From positions 41,303,468 to 41,367,467 of the forward strand of contig OU744735.1 of assembly GCA_916613615.1 (NCBI GenBank): 64,000 nucleotides of DNA, read 5' to 3'. The notes below the pieces were generated by a model. That model searched no databases. It was not told the origin of the DNA and saw nothing but the letters and a program-made list of their open reading frames with translations. This DNA is from Steromphala cineraria (taxonomy: Eukaryota > Mollusca > Gastropoda > Trochida > Trochidae). The position numbers and the translations under genes were made by a program. Shown here in pieces: positions 1 to 12,789 of this stretch (its first letter is position 1; each line of letters begins with the position of its first letter).

Positions 1-601
1 TGAGATGGAGTTGACTAACTTAACTAACTGACACAAGGCACGAAGTAGATAACAATTGTGTCATCATTATCATTTTAATGTTTTAGCATTGGTTGCTAGT
101 TTACATTATGCAAAAACATGTTTTGACGATCATTTGTTGTTTTTGTATCAACAAAACAGACACACACAAAGAGAAATACTATAAAAAGATACACTTCTCA
201 ATTGAATAAAACATGTTTTGCTAGCATGAAACTATTAGGTGCAGAGTACATTAAACATTCCTATATAAAGTTGATCTACAAGGTTGTCGCTAACATGTTA
301 GCTTGTTGCAGATGTTTGACAGAACTTTATAGGTTGTTACTGATTTCAACAGATTATGGTAAATCATGGAATAATCAGATGATCATCGTAATCCTTTCCA
401 TTAGTTTGTTTTTCTTACAGTTATCATATTTCTTGTGTAAACAGAAGGTTGATACATTTATTATCAAAAAGTTTAAATCCACGTTCCTATTTCTTTATTT
501 TGAAATACATGGTATTGCTTTTATTTTGGTAAATGTTATGTTTAAATATATCAGCAAAATCATTATTGAATTTCCAAAATTCAATTTGGTTTACTTAAAA
601 A

Positions 602-603
<2 letters not shown>

Positions 604-635
<32 letters not shown>
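604..635. repeat. (TA)n microsatellite
   Basis: This is an uninterrupted AT dinucleotide tract of about 32 bp. The matching position in the right arm (around 15,090-15,120) has no comparable run, so it expanded in the left arm or was lost from the right after the duplication. Confidence 0.9.
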
Positions 636-637
<2 letters not shown>

Positions 638-1997
638 TATTTTGGGGCATTTTATCTTTTTCATATAGTTTAACTTTTTTAAGCGAGTGGCATATACATT
701 AATTATTTCAATGCTTAAACCCGCTTTCTTCGTTCTTCTGTCAAATGTTATATATTTCATCTTGCGGTCATTTCTGATTAATTAATTGGAAGTATTTGTT
801 CGTTAAAAGAATTGAATTGATAAAGTGCTATTTTCAAACCTCTTGCAGACTCATTTGCATATATTTGGAAATAAATTTCTGCCAATTCCAAAAAACATTT
901 TTGTTTATGTTATTATTTGTCAATCTTCAGCTACTTTTTTACAAGAAGGTGAGAAAACACAATTTAAAAATTCCTAAAAGTGTTAAACCATAATACGATT
1001 ACCCCTCCCCTTCCTCATGAGATAAGTGGTTAGGATGGGTATCGTTCCTCATTTCCGTATTACAATGTATAGTGAATTAAGTGTCTTCTTGTATCATTAC
1101 ATCAACACGAGTTGATAGAAGTTACAAATATGTTTACTATTAATAACTAATTCTGATATATATTTTGTGAAAAGACACGAAGGTGTGATTCTCTTTATTA
1201 TCGCAAATCATTTTAAAAACGTATCCATGAATATGCATCTTTGAATACTGCGCTACCCTTAGACTGTCAACACAGTGATGTCATAACATGGTGAAGTCGT
1301 TTTGATTATGATGTCATGTAGTTGACTTTGTTCTAAGCCTACTGTTAAAACGGTATATCCTGTAGCACAATGTTTTGGATGAAACATAGCAGTACAGATG
1401 AGTGTTTGACAATACAAATTGCAAAATATCGATAATTGTGAAATATTTGACTTTTACATGCTCTCTGATTATATAACAGTTTTAAGTAAATAAGCATTGC
1501 TCAGTTTTGAAGATTTAAAAAGGCGAATTTCAATGACTGGTTGTGAGCTTATACATATTTGCCATTTTTTCAGGACTGAACATTTTGAAAAAAGCTTAAT
1601 TTCAAGATGATGCTTTAAATGAAGTTTTCTGCAGATTTAAAGGGGAATTCGTAAGTAAAGATGTCCAATAAATTGGCTATTTTCAGTCTGTTCTTATCAT
1701 GTTGTTTCTGTTTTGCATTGTAGTGATAAAGCGATATACCGATAAAACCGTGCGTCCTTGATATCAATATCCCAGCAAAATTAATAAAATGTTTTCAACA
1801 TACACAATATAACCGTCACAAATCACTTCTGCGCAGAATGTATTATCTACTCTGAACTCTAAAAACTTGCTAAGACTGACACTTTCATTTTAAGTGTGTG
1901 TTTTCTTATGTGCTTTCTTGTGTTAGCTTGAGTTTGACAAGTTTTCAATTTCCAACAACGGTGGTCAATCAATTTTGAAATTTTGCCTTATATATAG

Positions 1998-3145
1998 AGA
2001 ATACTATACGAATTATACGAAACGAGTGTCCTTCCGGCGGTATCTGTGATACCATAGGAAGGTCACAAGTTTCGTATAATTCGTATCTAATGAGACAGAG
2101 TGTGGTATTTTATTTATTACACACGTTTAGAATAGACACATTTGTTAATAATCCTCATTTTCGTGTATGGCATCAAGGAAACAATTCCGAAAAGCCGAAA
2201 CCGGTTTCAATAACCGAATGCGTAATAATCGACGTTCGTGATGTGACCAGTTTAATTGCGCAGTCGCTCATTTAAACCTGCGAAGAAAGAAAATAGTTTC
2301 GAAGTTTGATTAAATCAACCAAAATTAGAATGTCAAAAAAGGCTAATTCATCGATGATGAGTTTTGATTAACGATTAATTAATGATTGATACAGAAAGCG
2401 TAGAATGTAAACATTCAGAGTCAGAGTCGAATCTGTCAACGCTCTTCTCTCGGTCAGCTCGCCATGTTCAAGCGTCAAGGCTTATAGAACGTGTGTCGTT
2501 GTGGCTGGGCTAGCCGATACATTGGCTCTGTTGAAAACGGATTACTTACTAACGGGTAATGTAATGGAAGGTCTTTAATTTGAAACAAACACCATTTCAA
2601 ACTTTTATAGTTACTTCAAATGAAACGATAGAATCGTTATGGATGATAATGAAAACAACGACGTGACTCGGAGAGTGACGGGGAGCCGACATGTCAACGG
2701 GAAGGGCACGGTCATCGCCTTGTGCAGCTAAAGCGTGTTTGGGGATTCCCAATGTTCCCTGTGATGTGTTCCTGACTCAGTGACTGCATTTCAAAGTTGT
2801 TTATTCTCAGTGCTTGTCACATTTGATAGCATTTGGCTTGATCTAACCACATGTTATCACTGACAAACCGTGCATGAATCGATGTGCGGGTGTTAAATTT
2901 ACGTTTGACGTTGTAATGTAAGTAAAAATATTAATGCATTCGTTGTTCTATTAATTTTTCATGAAATCGATTTTGCACACTGATGAAATCGTATATTTTC
3001 TAAGTATCCGTCTATGTATCAACTATTTTTAAGTATGTTAAGCTATAAACTTAAAGAAATGACATGTTTGTTATTAATTCGAAAAAAGTTCCGTCTTAGT
3101 TGAAATTAATAATCAACATAAATAAAAGCAATGTCTTGACAATTC
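1998..3145. other. Block present only in the left arm
   Basis: Arm-to-arm similarity stops near 1,997 (partner about 13,758) and resumes near 3,145 (partner about 12,788). The block holds a hairpin (2,006-2,086), an AT-rich stretch shared with the repeat at 63,130-63,150 (a TATTTTATTTATTAC motif), and a more CpG-rich stretch at about 2,400-2,780. The latter contains a 30-codon ORF (2,639-2,731) with no recognisable family. It may be a fold-back element insertion, or sequence lost from the right arm, where about 970 bp of unrelated DNA (12,790-13,758) sits at the matching place. Confidence 0.7.
2006..2086. repeat. Hairpin (fold-back) repeat
   Basis: Two 30-nt arms (2,006-2,035 and 2,057-2,086) are reverse complements with about two mismatches. 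The 21-nt centre contains a smaller GGTAT/ATACC stem. An ACGAGTG motif in the left arm and a downstream TATTTTATTTATTAC stretch (about 2,106-2,121) are shared with the hairpin at 63,077-63,126. This suggests one dispersed family of fold-back elements. Confidence 0.75.
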
Positions 3146-5386
3146 TTTGATCAGGTAGGAAGGACTTTTATAAGATACAAATATGTTTTTATCAGCGTGT
3201 TAGTCTAAATTGAAGATATCAAGCTTTTTGCTTGTCAGGTTCTACATGAAAATAGATTGCATTAAGAGCTGTTTCAAAGACTGCATATATCCATGTGACA
3301 GAATCCTGACGGATCAAAAGACATGCCTCTTTCAAAATGGCATGATTAAAACTTTGACTTTTTCCAACGTTGACGTTACTCATATGAAATTAATAATCAA
3401 CATAAATAAAAGCAATGTCTTGACTTCATTTCTAAGACAAGTTGTCATTGTCTCATTGTATTAACCTTTCATGAAGTCTGGTTTCAAATTATCTTAGAAG
3501 CGTGAAATGTCAGTACAAGATTTCCTTATGAAAGCCCCAGTGGTGATGAAGTGTAGAGCATATGAGAAATCGGCCTTTAGTTATACTACCAAAGATGTAT
3601 ACATACTTAAAAACATACAAATAAACTTAATGAAATAAAAGATGACATTAAATCGAAATAACTTAGGCTACTCGACTTAAGTAATGAAATACAGTAATTG
3701 AACAAGCCTGAAAACAGATAGAACTGTAATTACTGGCTTCATTTGTTTTCACATGAAAGAAATACAAAAATAGAAAGATAAAGAGAAACTAAAATAACCT
3801 CAACATTCGTGCCCTAAATAATCACAAATCCACCTAAATCATGTACATTCCCGATAATTGCAATCTAATTACAAAGGGCCGACTAGTAGTCTGTGACTGT
3901 GCTTAAATACGTTCAGAATGTTGTGTCAGAACGTCTTGATCTGAAAAGGCCAAAAGTGACAAATGCTGCACAAATTCCTTCCCCCTCAACAGATTCTTTA
4001 AAATTTAGAGAAATTGAAATTTAATGATACATAAAATTGAACTTAGCCATACGTTCCTACGATAATATCTGTTTTAATTCGTTCAAATTTTACGGATATG
4101 GCAGATCCACCTAGAGGCAAACGTTTGCAACAGAAACTATCTGCCAACTTGCAGCAAAAAACAACAGTTCTTACAAAAAAAGCTTGCTTCTTGCCTTTGG
4201 GGTTAATTCACCGATTCAGTCGCCACAAATCTGTTCATCAAGACAGTGTAGAGTACTTTTACAATTTTAAGGAAGTGATCCTAGTGTCAGTCTTTCTCAT
4301 TAAAATCATGCTGTAATCAATATAGTTTTCACTAATTGCTAAAATCATGTGTGTCTTTGTTGAATGATTGACATATGAATGTTACACTTCTAAGAAACAA
4401 TTATTTTGAAATGTTTTAAGTTAAAATAACAAAGTTTGTTGCAAAGAGTATGTGAAGCATGTCATGTTAAAGTAATTTCTCTCTGAACAAAGCATTTGCC
4501 CCTCCATCTTTTATCTAGATTTCATGAAAATCTTTAAGTTACATTCACAAATTAAAATTTCATTCGGTAACAATGTTGAAGACATGTCATTTGAATATAC
4601 ATTTACAATAGCTTACGAGCTTAACCACGAAGAGAGGAGACAATCTGAGTATCTGAATAAAGAGACCTATTTCAAAATCAAAGAGCATCTGAGTAAGAGA
4701 AATAATAATAATAAAAGAATCTTGATACATTTACAATTTCACAAAAAAAAACACTGATATAAACGGTTCTGTAATTATTAAACAGTGGTCCCCTTAATGA
4801 ATTTTAGATTAAATAAACATTCATTGATTGTGAAAACAAATTTTAAAAGAAAATTTCTAATATGAGCTCTCCAGCTGCCTTATAATAGTTAAGGTCAAGA
4901 CGTTCTGATATTCAGGAGCTATGTATTGTCAAATTGCAAACAGAGGAGCTCTCTATTTTTATGTCACGTTTTCTTTTATGTTTATTTTCTGACAGTAGAA
5001 TGAATGTCAAAATATGGTAATAAACATGAATTATGAATCATGTTTTCTTTGCCCCAAAGCAGTAGATAGCTTAATTTGGCATCGTATTCTTTATCAATTC
5101 TTATATGTTCTGAAACTGTGTAACTTTGCTTGGTTCAGAGGTTCGCTTATCATTAGTTTCAAGGTGCACACACTAATTATTTCATTGCTTGTATTTTGTA
5201 AAGGATCACATTATGTCTTTAAAACCTTCTAAGAATACTTGTTGAAGAACGTATACCATGTTTTGAGCAGCTGACACTGAAGTTAAATAGAAGTTAAATA
5301 TCTACCTTAATATCATAATCAAGATAAAGATTTGATATGAAAGGCCAGGATTGTGCGTGTAATGTACTATGTAAGTATTACATACC

Positions 5387-5680
5387 GGGGGCGTAGCTCA
5401 GTGGTAGAGTCTCCGCTCATCACCCTGAAGACTGGGTTCCGATTCCCGGTCGCGTCATACCAACAGAGGTTAAATGATGGGAGTTGTTGCTGCCTTGCTT
5501 GACACTATGATGATAGAACAACGATTCACTGGCGCTGCACTGTGGCTGCTCGCATTTCCAAACTGTAATTGTACTGAGGACAATTTAAAAAGGAATCTTC
5601 ATGTGATGTTCCAACTGAGGGGATGTTGTTATACATGTAGGTTAATGCACTTGGCTCAATTGACAGTTATAAGAAAAATT
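5387..5680 (+). mobile_element. tRNA-derived SINE, left-arm copy
   Basis: The element begins with a tRNA-like head at about 5,387-5,459: an A-box-like TAGCTCAGTGG and a B-box-like GGTTCCGATTCC, which are internal RNA polymerase III promoter motifs. The acceptor ends do not pair properly and the B box has one extra base, so this is not a functional tRNA. The unrelated body (about 5,460-5,680) has no coding function. The same element lies in mirror image in the right arm (about 9,620-9,899), so it was present before the inverted duplication formed. The 3' end is uncertain. Confidence 0.6.
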
Positions 5681-5835
5681 TAAGACATTTCTATTTTAAT
5701 GTGGACTGTTCCCTGTTCATGTGAACCAAAAATAAGTGAAAGTGCAATTACACATTCAGATTCAGTTTGCTATCAATATTATGTAAAGTAATACCGTACC
5801 CAGTGCATGTATATAAGAACCGATAATGCTAAGAG

Positions 5836-5941
5836 GAATGTATATCTGATTTATGATATATTTTGCTCCTTATAACTTGATAATGTATATATGATTCATG
5901 ATATAGTTTGCTCATTGTAATGCGGTAATGTATACATGATG
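5836..5941 (+). repeat. Short minisatellite, left-arm version
   Basis: About two and a half degenerate copies of an approximately 46-60-bp unit, recognisable as TGATTCATGATATA, then TTTGCTC, then an AATGTATA stretch. The mirror locus 9,254-9,470 has about five copies, so the array differs in length between the arms. Confidence 0.6.
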
Positions 5942-6922
5942 AACGAAGTAGAATCTTAACAACTAAATGTATGTTTACATCTGCATTAGAATAAGATTAT
6001 TTTATTACATACTTTGAATTGATGAGGGAATGTTTTGTTCCTGTCTCATTTATAAAAATAAGAAATCTTTGAAATGAAACAACCCATCCTGCTTTGACAT
6101 GATTTCAAAGATGATTTGGAAAAATGTTCTCCATTTATAAATGTTCAAATATGTTTTCAATCATTTTAAGTCAAGTATCTTTTATCAATGATGTAAATGT
6201 CTTAATAATCATGTATAGTAGATATATATATAGCACTTTCTACTAGGAAATTCACGACAGGATCATAAGAGTCGACATTGATGTTTTATCAAATCAATAA
6301 TTGTCACATTAATAAATGTCCGTTCCTTAGCTTAAATATGAGACAGCAGACAATATCAAAAGGAGAAACCTGGCGAAATCTGATCAAATGACAGGGAATA
6401 GACATAAGTTTTACCTTTCTTGGAATACCTGCTCCTAATGATTTGACAGGATCCAAATTGCTCAATTATCAGTGGACGGTAATTAAAAGCCTTATCAATC
6501 CCTTCCAAGGCCATAACTGTTATCACATTGGTGGTTAATAAAATTATACTTCAAGCCTAATAATCTCAAGTGATGCTATTCAAAGTTATTCTTTTCTAAA
6601 GGGAAATTATTGTTAATGAAGGCTTTTGGTTCTCAGTTTCATTTTAATATTGATTATGGATGAAGCAATAAAATAGTAAAATAAGTCAAATAAGTACAAT
6701 TAAACATTTAACCTCATAGGTTTTATTGATGAGATAATTAAATATATGAGCCATTTTGATTCACAAACTTCGATGCGTATTTCACTACAAAGCAAAAAGG
6801 CCAAAACTTTGATGAAAGGAATATTCAAGTACGTCCTCAGACGTGCACTGTCAATATTAAGCCAAATGATGATGCTGTAACGATATTACTTATTAGTTAT
6901 TCGATCTGCAAATTTACTAATT

Positions 6923-7208
6923 TACTAAAGTCATGGTATTCAGGGGACACAAGATGAAATTGTTGTTGGTAAACCATGCATTGATAAAATACCAAGCTTA
7001 GGTAATGTTTACCTAATGAACAGAACCGTTTGTCACACAGTTAAGATGTTTCACCTTTGTCCAAGCAGGAACACGTGGATTTATTGTTTTTGGTTGTAAA
7101 TGAAAAGAAAATAATGGTTTCAGTTCCAAGTGGAGGCAATTCATTCATGAACTGAGAAGAGTATCGCCTCATTAAGATGTATCACCATTTCCCACATTTA
7201 AACCAATA
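6923..7208. other. Spacer at the centre of the inverted duplication
   Basis: About 285 bp lie between the inner ends of the two arms and match neither. A loosely similar AAGATGT-TCACC stretch occurs twice (about 7,042 and 7,172). No ORF or RNA gene is visible. Its length would permit a very large cruciform or hairpin. Confidence 0.7.
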
Positions 7209-8035
7209 GTAAATTTGCAGATTGAATAACTAATTTCGTTACAGCATCATCATTTGGCTTAATATTGACAGTGCATGTCTGAAGATTGTGCTTGAGTTTC
7301 GGCCTTTTTGCTTTGTAGTGAAATAAGTATCGTAGTTAAACCTTTTTTCGATGATAATTATCTTATCAATAAAACCTATGAGGTTAAATGTTTAATTGTA
7401 CTTATAGCCTGAAAATAAGCTATTTTATTGATTCATCAATAATCAATATTAAAACGTAACTGTGAACCAAAAGCATTCATCACAAATAATTTCCTTTTAG
7501 AAAAAAAAACCTTTTTCAATATCATTACTTGGGATTATTAGGCTTGAAGTATAATTTTATTAACCATCAATGTGATAACAATTATGGCCTTATTTGGAAA
7601 GAATTGATGAGCCTTTTAGTTCATCATTAGGAGCAGGTACTCCAAGAAAGGTGAAATTTATGTCTATTCCCTGTCATTTGATCAGATTTCGCCAGGTTTC
7701 TCATTTTGATATTGTCCGTTGTCTTATGTTTTAGCTAAGGAACGGACATTTATTAGTCTGACAATTATTGATTTGGTAATCCGATTTTGGAACGTCAATG
7801 TTGACTCTTATGATCATGTAAGAAATTTTCCTGAAAAGTAGAAAGTGCTATACATATCTACTATACATGATTATAAACCCATATACATCATTGATAAAAG
7901 ATACTTGACTTAAAACATATTTGAACATTTATGAATGGAGAACATTTTGCAAATCATCTTTGAAATCATGTCAAAGCTGGATGGATTGTTTTATTTCAAA
8001 TCGACCTTTTCAGAAACCCAGTTTTCACATAAACA

Positions 8036-8245
8036 ACGTTTAAGCAACGTTACAACAACGTTTGAATGGCGTTGTGAGGAATCTACAAATAACGTTTGGG
8101 GGAAAACGTTGGCACAACATTGACTTTGTAACGTTGCGAAATTACGTCAAACTTACGTCAAAAGGAATCTTCAAATTACGTCATAAAAGCATTCAAAAAT
8201 AACGTTATTGACACCTTCACACGACGTTTCCACAACAAAATTTTG
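8036..8245. repeat. AACGTT motif cluster
   Basis: Seven copies of the palindromic hexamer AACGTT occur in about 210 bp, with several ACGTCA and ACGTTT variants between them, followed by an AAAATTTTGTGTTGG stretch. This is far denser than elsewhere in the window and looks like a degenerate internal repeat of a non-autonomous element. No function can be assigned. Confidence 0.65.
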
Positions 8246-8944
8246 TGTTGGGTAAGCTTGACTGTTGGAACACAATTTGCCTATTTTAATTTTGTAACTT
8301 TTAAATAATTGTTTGGGTCACCAAAGCTTCGTCTATTTCAACATGGAATACTGAGATATGTCAAGAAACAATCTTACATTTCCTGTGCCTAAGCTTCAAA
8401 ATTAAGAACATGATTATAATGTAGGTTCCAGTCTTCTTGATAATGAATCCCAAGGGATACTATCACTTTATTAGTTGTATGTAATTCAGAAAAGTCTTAA
8501 TTCAGGTGTCTAGTCCATGTCATATAGGGAGATTAGGTCTAAATCATGTTTCTCTCAGAGGACAATTTGGTAAGCCTCGACTTTCGTAAAATCTAATGAT
8601 TCTATTATTGTTGATCTGATTCTACCATACACTGGCAATGCTTCAATCTACCTCAGACATGTGTGTTACTTTTCTTACAAAAAATCTTAAGTTGAAGTGT
8701 ACTGTATTGTATTGCTGATTATGATATACATTCCCTTTTCTCATGCAAACACTCAATTACCATTCTTAAGTTTCTTAGTACCACACTCACCATAGATATG
8801 TGACAAAATGACATTGGCTATAAAATCAAAGTGATGATTAAACTGACAGGCGACAGAAAGTACACACTTTAGTTCAATTTATCATACGTTAGATTTTCAA
8901 TTACAAATATTTCTAGTTTTTTTCTATAAAAAATGATTTTTTTA

Positions 8945-9240
8945 AACAAATTGTTCCAAAATTGTTCATCAACAAAGAAGATATATTATATATGAAAATC
9001 AATAAACGTGCATATGTTTACCAACATAATAAACGTGGTAGGGTTCATGAACGTGTTAATTATATCTCCTACCCCTGCCTACATTAAACAAAAATATTTT
9101 AACATAACATTAAGCGGATACTAATCTTTTTATTCAAACTACTGCAAATATGTGTTATTGTTAACGTGCCATGATTTAATACATCACATGTCTCTTAAAT
9201 ATTCAGTAAATTCAAACAAACTGTTGTGTGTACTTTCTTT
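8945..9240 (+). repeat. Dispersed fragment of the tandem-array unit
   Basis: The order of sequence blocks (TTGTTCCAAAATT, GTTCATCAACAA, AAACGTG, a CATTAAACAAA stretch, ACTGCAAATATGTGTT, CATCACATGTCT and a final GTGTACTTTCTT) matches 31,425-31,750, 36,225-36,545 and 52,230-52,530 with moderate divergence. The fragment therefore belongs to the same repeat family as the array at 22,494-62,411. Confidence 0.75.
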
Positions 9241-9253
9241 AAATAAATTATCA

Positions 9254-9470
9254 ATTATATCATGAATCATGTACACATTATCATGTTATAAAGAGCAAAC
9301 GATATCAGGAATAATGTACACATTATCATTTCAAGAAGAGCAAACTATATAATCAATCATGTAAACTTTACCGCATTATAAAGAGCAAACTATAATCATG
9401 AATCATACATAATCACGTTATAAAGAACTAAATATATCATAAATCAGGTATACATTCCTCATTATCGGTT
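9254..9470 (-). repeat. Minisatellite, right-arm version
   Basis: About five degenerate units of roughly 46 bp, each with an ATCATGAATCATGTACA-like part and a TTATAAAGAGCAAAC-like part. The left arm has about half as many units at 5,836-5,941. Confidence 0.7.
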
Positions 9471-9619
9471 CTGATATAGATGCACTGAGTACATTTTTAT
9501 TTTACATAATATTGATGCAAACTTAATCTGAATGAGTAATTCCTCTTTCACTTATTTTTGGTACACATAAACAGGGAACACTCCACATTAACAATGAAAC
9601 GTTTTAACCGCTGTCATTT

Positions 9620-9899
9620 TTCATTTGTCAATTGAGCCAAGTGCATTAACTTACATGTATAACAACATCCCTTCAGTTGGAACATCACATGAAGATTCCA
9701 TTTTAAATTGTCCTCAGTACAAATACATTTTGGAAATGCGAGCAGCCAGTGCAGCGCCAGTTAAGGCATTGTTCTATCATCATAGTGTCAAGCCAGGCAG
9801 CAACAACTCCCATCATTAAACCTCTGTTGATATAACGCGACCGGGAATCGGAATCAGTCTTCAGGGTGATGAGCGGACACTCCACCACTGAGCTATGTA
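9620..9899 (-). mobile_element. tRNA-derived SINE, right-arm copy
   Basis: Mirror image of the SINE at 5,387-5,680. The tRNA-like head lies at about 9,832-9,899 on the minus strand. The first few bases before the A box, a run of G in the left copy, are missing here. The body carries small substitutions and indels against the left copy. It reflects the inverted duplication, not an independent insertion. Confidence 0.6.
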
Positions 9900-10289
9900 A
9901 TACATACATGGTACATTACATGCAAAATCCTAGCCTTGCATATCAAATCTTGATCTCGATTATGATATTAAGGTTAATATTTAACTTCTATTTAGCTTCA
10001 GTGTCAGCTGCTCAAAACATGGTTTATGTACTTCAACAAGCATTCTTAGAAGGTTTTAAAGAGATAATGTGATTTTTTACAAAATACAAGCAATGAAATA
10101 ATTAGTGTATGCACCTTGAAACTAATGGTAAGCGAACCTCTGAACCAAGCAAAGTTACACCGTTTCAGAACATATAAGAATGTATGAAGACTAAGATGGC
10201 AAATTAAGCTATCTACTGCTTTGAGGCAAACAAAACATGATTCATAATTCATGTTTATTATCATATTTTGACATTCATTCTACTAACTC

Positions 10290-10838
10290 TTTTGCTCTCT
10301 CTTGCAACCAACATTATGTTTTGAAAACTTGTGATTACAGCACACAATGACTGTGACTGCATAGGTTTGAATTGAAAGCAACAAACTTGAACAAAGTACC
10401 ATTAAAACAGACGACACGCCTCAAATACATCTAAATCATAATACGACAAAATACAAGTTCAGCTCAAATTACACATAGAGAAACTTAAGTGAAGTAATTA
10501 TATTCATATTAATGTAACATTTTGCATTTTGACATTGTACATTCAATGTTGAAGCATCAAACCTTTTTGAAGATTGCCTCATTTATTATTGACTTAAAAC
10601 GACATCAAAAAGAAAGTTCTTGCAATTTATCTAAATATACAATGTGGGATGAGATAATGCTTTTTTGAAAAATATGAGACAGATTTCAGAGGTAAATCAA
10701 AGGAAACGTGACAGCAAAATGGCTTCATTTGTAATTTGACTATTATGAAAAACTCAAAGCAACATAAAAGAAAAACGTGACATAAAACGAAGAACTACTC
10801 TATCTGACACAGAACTGTCAAAAAATATACAAATTTGT
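10290..10838. other. Segment private to the right arm
   Basis: About 550 bp interrupt the arm alignment between partners of 4,990 and 4,980 in the left arm. Part of it is an imperfect internal duplication: a GCAACATAAAAGAAAA stretch followed by ACGTGACATAAAA occurs near 10,760 and again near 10,840. No gene is seen. Confidence 0.6.
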
Positions 10839-12789
10839 AAGCAACATAAAAGAAAACGTGACATAAAAATAGAGAGCTCCTCTGTTTGCAATTTGACAAT
10901 ACATCGCTCCTGAATGTCAGAACGTCTTGACCTTAACTATTATAGGGCAGCTGGAGAGCTCATATTATAACTTTTCTTTTAAAATTTGTTTTCACGATCA
11001 ATGAATGTGTATTTAATCTTAAATTCATTAATGGGCCATTGTTTAATAATTGATTAAACGTTTTGAAAGAATGTCTCGTTCGTTTGATTTGATTATATTC
11101 ACTATAAATTTCACTTTATATAAGATGGGTTTTTTTTTTTGTGAAATTGTAAATGTATCAAGAGGTATTGTGTTATCGTTATCGTCATCGTTTAAATTTA
11201 TTATCATTATTTCTTTTACTAAAAATCTCTTTGATTTTGAAATACGTCTCTTATTCAGATACTCAGATTGTCTCCTCTTTTCGTGGTTAAGCTCGTAAGC
11301 TATTGTACATGTATATTCAAATTACAGATAATGAAGCTGTCTTCAACATTGTCACCGAATGAAATTTTAATTTGTGAATGTAACTTAAATATTTTCATGA
11401 ATCCTAGATAAATTATAAAGAAGCAAATGCTTTGTTCAGAGAGAAATTACTTTAACATGACATGTTTCACATACTCTTTGCAACAAACTTTGTTATCTTA
11501 ACTTGAAACATTTCAAAATAATTGTTTCTTAGAAGTGTAACATTCACATTTCAATCATTCAACAATAAAACACAGGATTTTAGAAAATAGTGAAAACTAT
11601 ATTGATTACAGCATAATTTTAATGAGAAAACTGAAATTAAAACTATGATGTATTATTAGAACTAGGATCACTCCCTTAAAATTGTTAAAGGACTGTACAC
11701 TGTCTTGATGAACAGATTTGTGGCGACTGAATCAGTGAATTGTGAATCAGTGATTTTTTGTAAGAATTGTTTTTTTTGCTGCAATTTCTGTTGCAAACGT
11801 TTGCCTCTAAGGGGATCTGCCATATCCGTAAAATTTGAACGAATTAAAACAGATATTATCGTAGGAACGAATGGCTAAGTTCAATTTTATGTATCATTAA
11901 ATTTAAATTACTCTAACTATTAAAGAATCTGTTGAGGGGGAAGGAATGTGTGCAGCATTTGTCACTTTTGGCCTTTTCAGATCAAGACGTTCTGACATAA
12001 TATTCTGTACGTATTTAAGCACAGTCACAGACTACTAGTCGGCCCTTTGTAATTAGATTGCAATTATCGGGAATGTACATGATTTAGGTGGATTTGTGAT
12101 TATTTAGTGCACGAATGTTGAGGTTATTTTAGTTTCTCATTATCTTCTATTTTTTTATTTCTTTCATGTGAAAACAAATGAAGTCGGTAATTACAGTTCT
12201 ATCTGTTTTCAGAGTTGTTCAATTACTGTGTTGGATTATTAAAGTCGAGTAGCCTAAGTTATTTTGATTTAATGTCATTCGTTTCGATCCTATTATTTCA
12301 TTAAGTGTATTTGTATGTTTTTAAGTATGTATACATCTTGGGTAGTATAACTGAAGTCCGATTTCACATATGCTCTACACGTTATCACCACTGGGGCTTT
12401 CATGAGGAAATCTTGTACTGACATTTCACTCTTCTACGTCTTAATTTGAAACCAAAACTTCATGAAAGGTTAATACAATGAGACAATGAAAAGTCGTCTT
12501 GGAAATGAAGTCAAGACATTGCTTTTATTTCTGTTGATTATCAATTTCGTATGTGTAACGTCAACGTTGGAAAAAGTAAAAGTTTTAATCATGCCATTTT
12601 AGTCTTTTGATCCGTCAGGATTCTGTCACATGGATATATGCAGTTTTTGAAACAGTTCTTAATGCAATCTATTTTCATGTAGAACCTGACAAGTCAAAAG
12701 CTTGATATATTAAGTTTAGACCAAAACGCTGATAAAAACATATTTGTATCTTATAAAAGTCCTTCCTGCCTGATCAAAGAATTTCTTTT

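Larger units (their letters stand above)
1..6922 (+). repeat. Left arm of a giant inverted duplication
   Basis: This arm is the reverse complement of 7,209-15,718. Matches seen by eye include 1-50 with about 15,670-15,718, 3,881-3,902 with about 12,020-12,056, 4,098-4,135 with 11,786-11,822, 4,524-4,580 with 11,342-11,398, 5,014-5,060 with 10,222-10,264, 6,231-6,240 with 7,841-7,850, and 6,841-6,920 with 7,209-7,280. Aligned blocks look roughly 85-95% identical, with private insertions in each arm (1,998-3,145 here). The arm starts at the window edge, so its true outer end may lie outside. A 41-bp direct repeat (3,098-3,140 and 3,383-3,423) is present twice here but only once in the right arm. 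No protein-coding gene is recognisable; the 166-codon ORF at 202-702 runs through a (TA)n tract and resembles no family. Confidence 0.9.
8003..9253. other. Insertion private to the right arm
   Basis: This segment has no counterpart in the left arm, where about 120 bp of other sequence occupies 5,942-6,060. It holds an AACGTT-rich stretch (8,036-8,245), then about 700 bp with no recognisable content, and ends with a fragment of the tandem-array unit (8,945-9,240). It looks composite rather than a single clean transposon; no matching terminal repeats were found. Confidence 0.7.

Noticed and set aside
202..702. 166-codon ORF in the left palindrome arm
   Set aside because: It is AT-driven, runs through a (TA)n microsatellite and has no recognisable domain. 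The matching frame in the right arm (15,116-15,298) is similar only because the arms are copies, and it is broken.
5387..5459. Functional tRNA gene
   Set aside because: A and B box motifs are present, but the acceptor arms do not pair and the B box has an extra base. A SINE body follows and the mirror copy is damaged at the A-box side.
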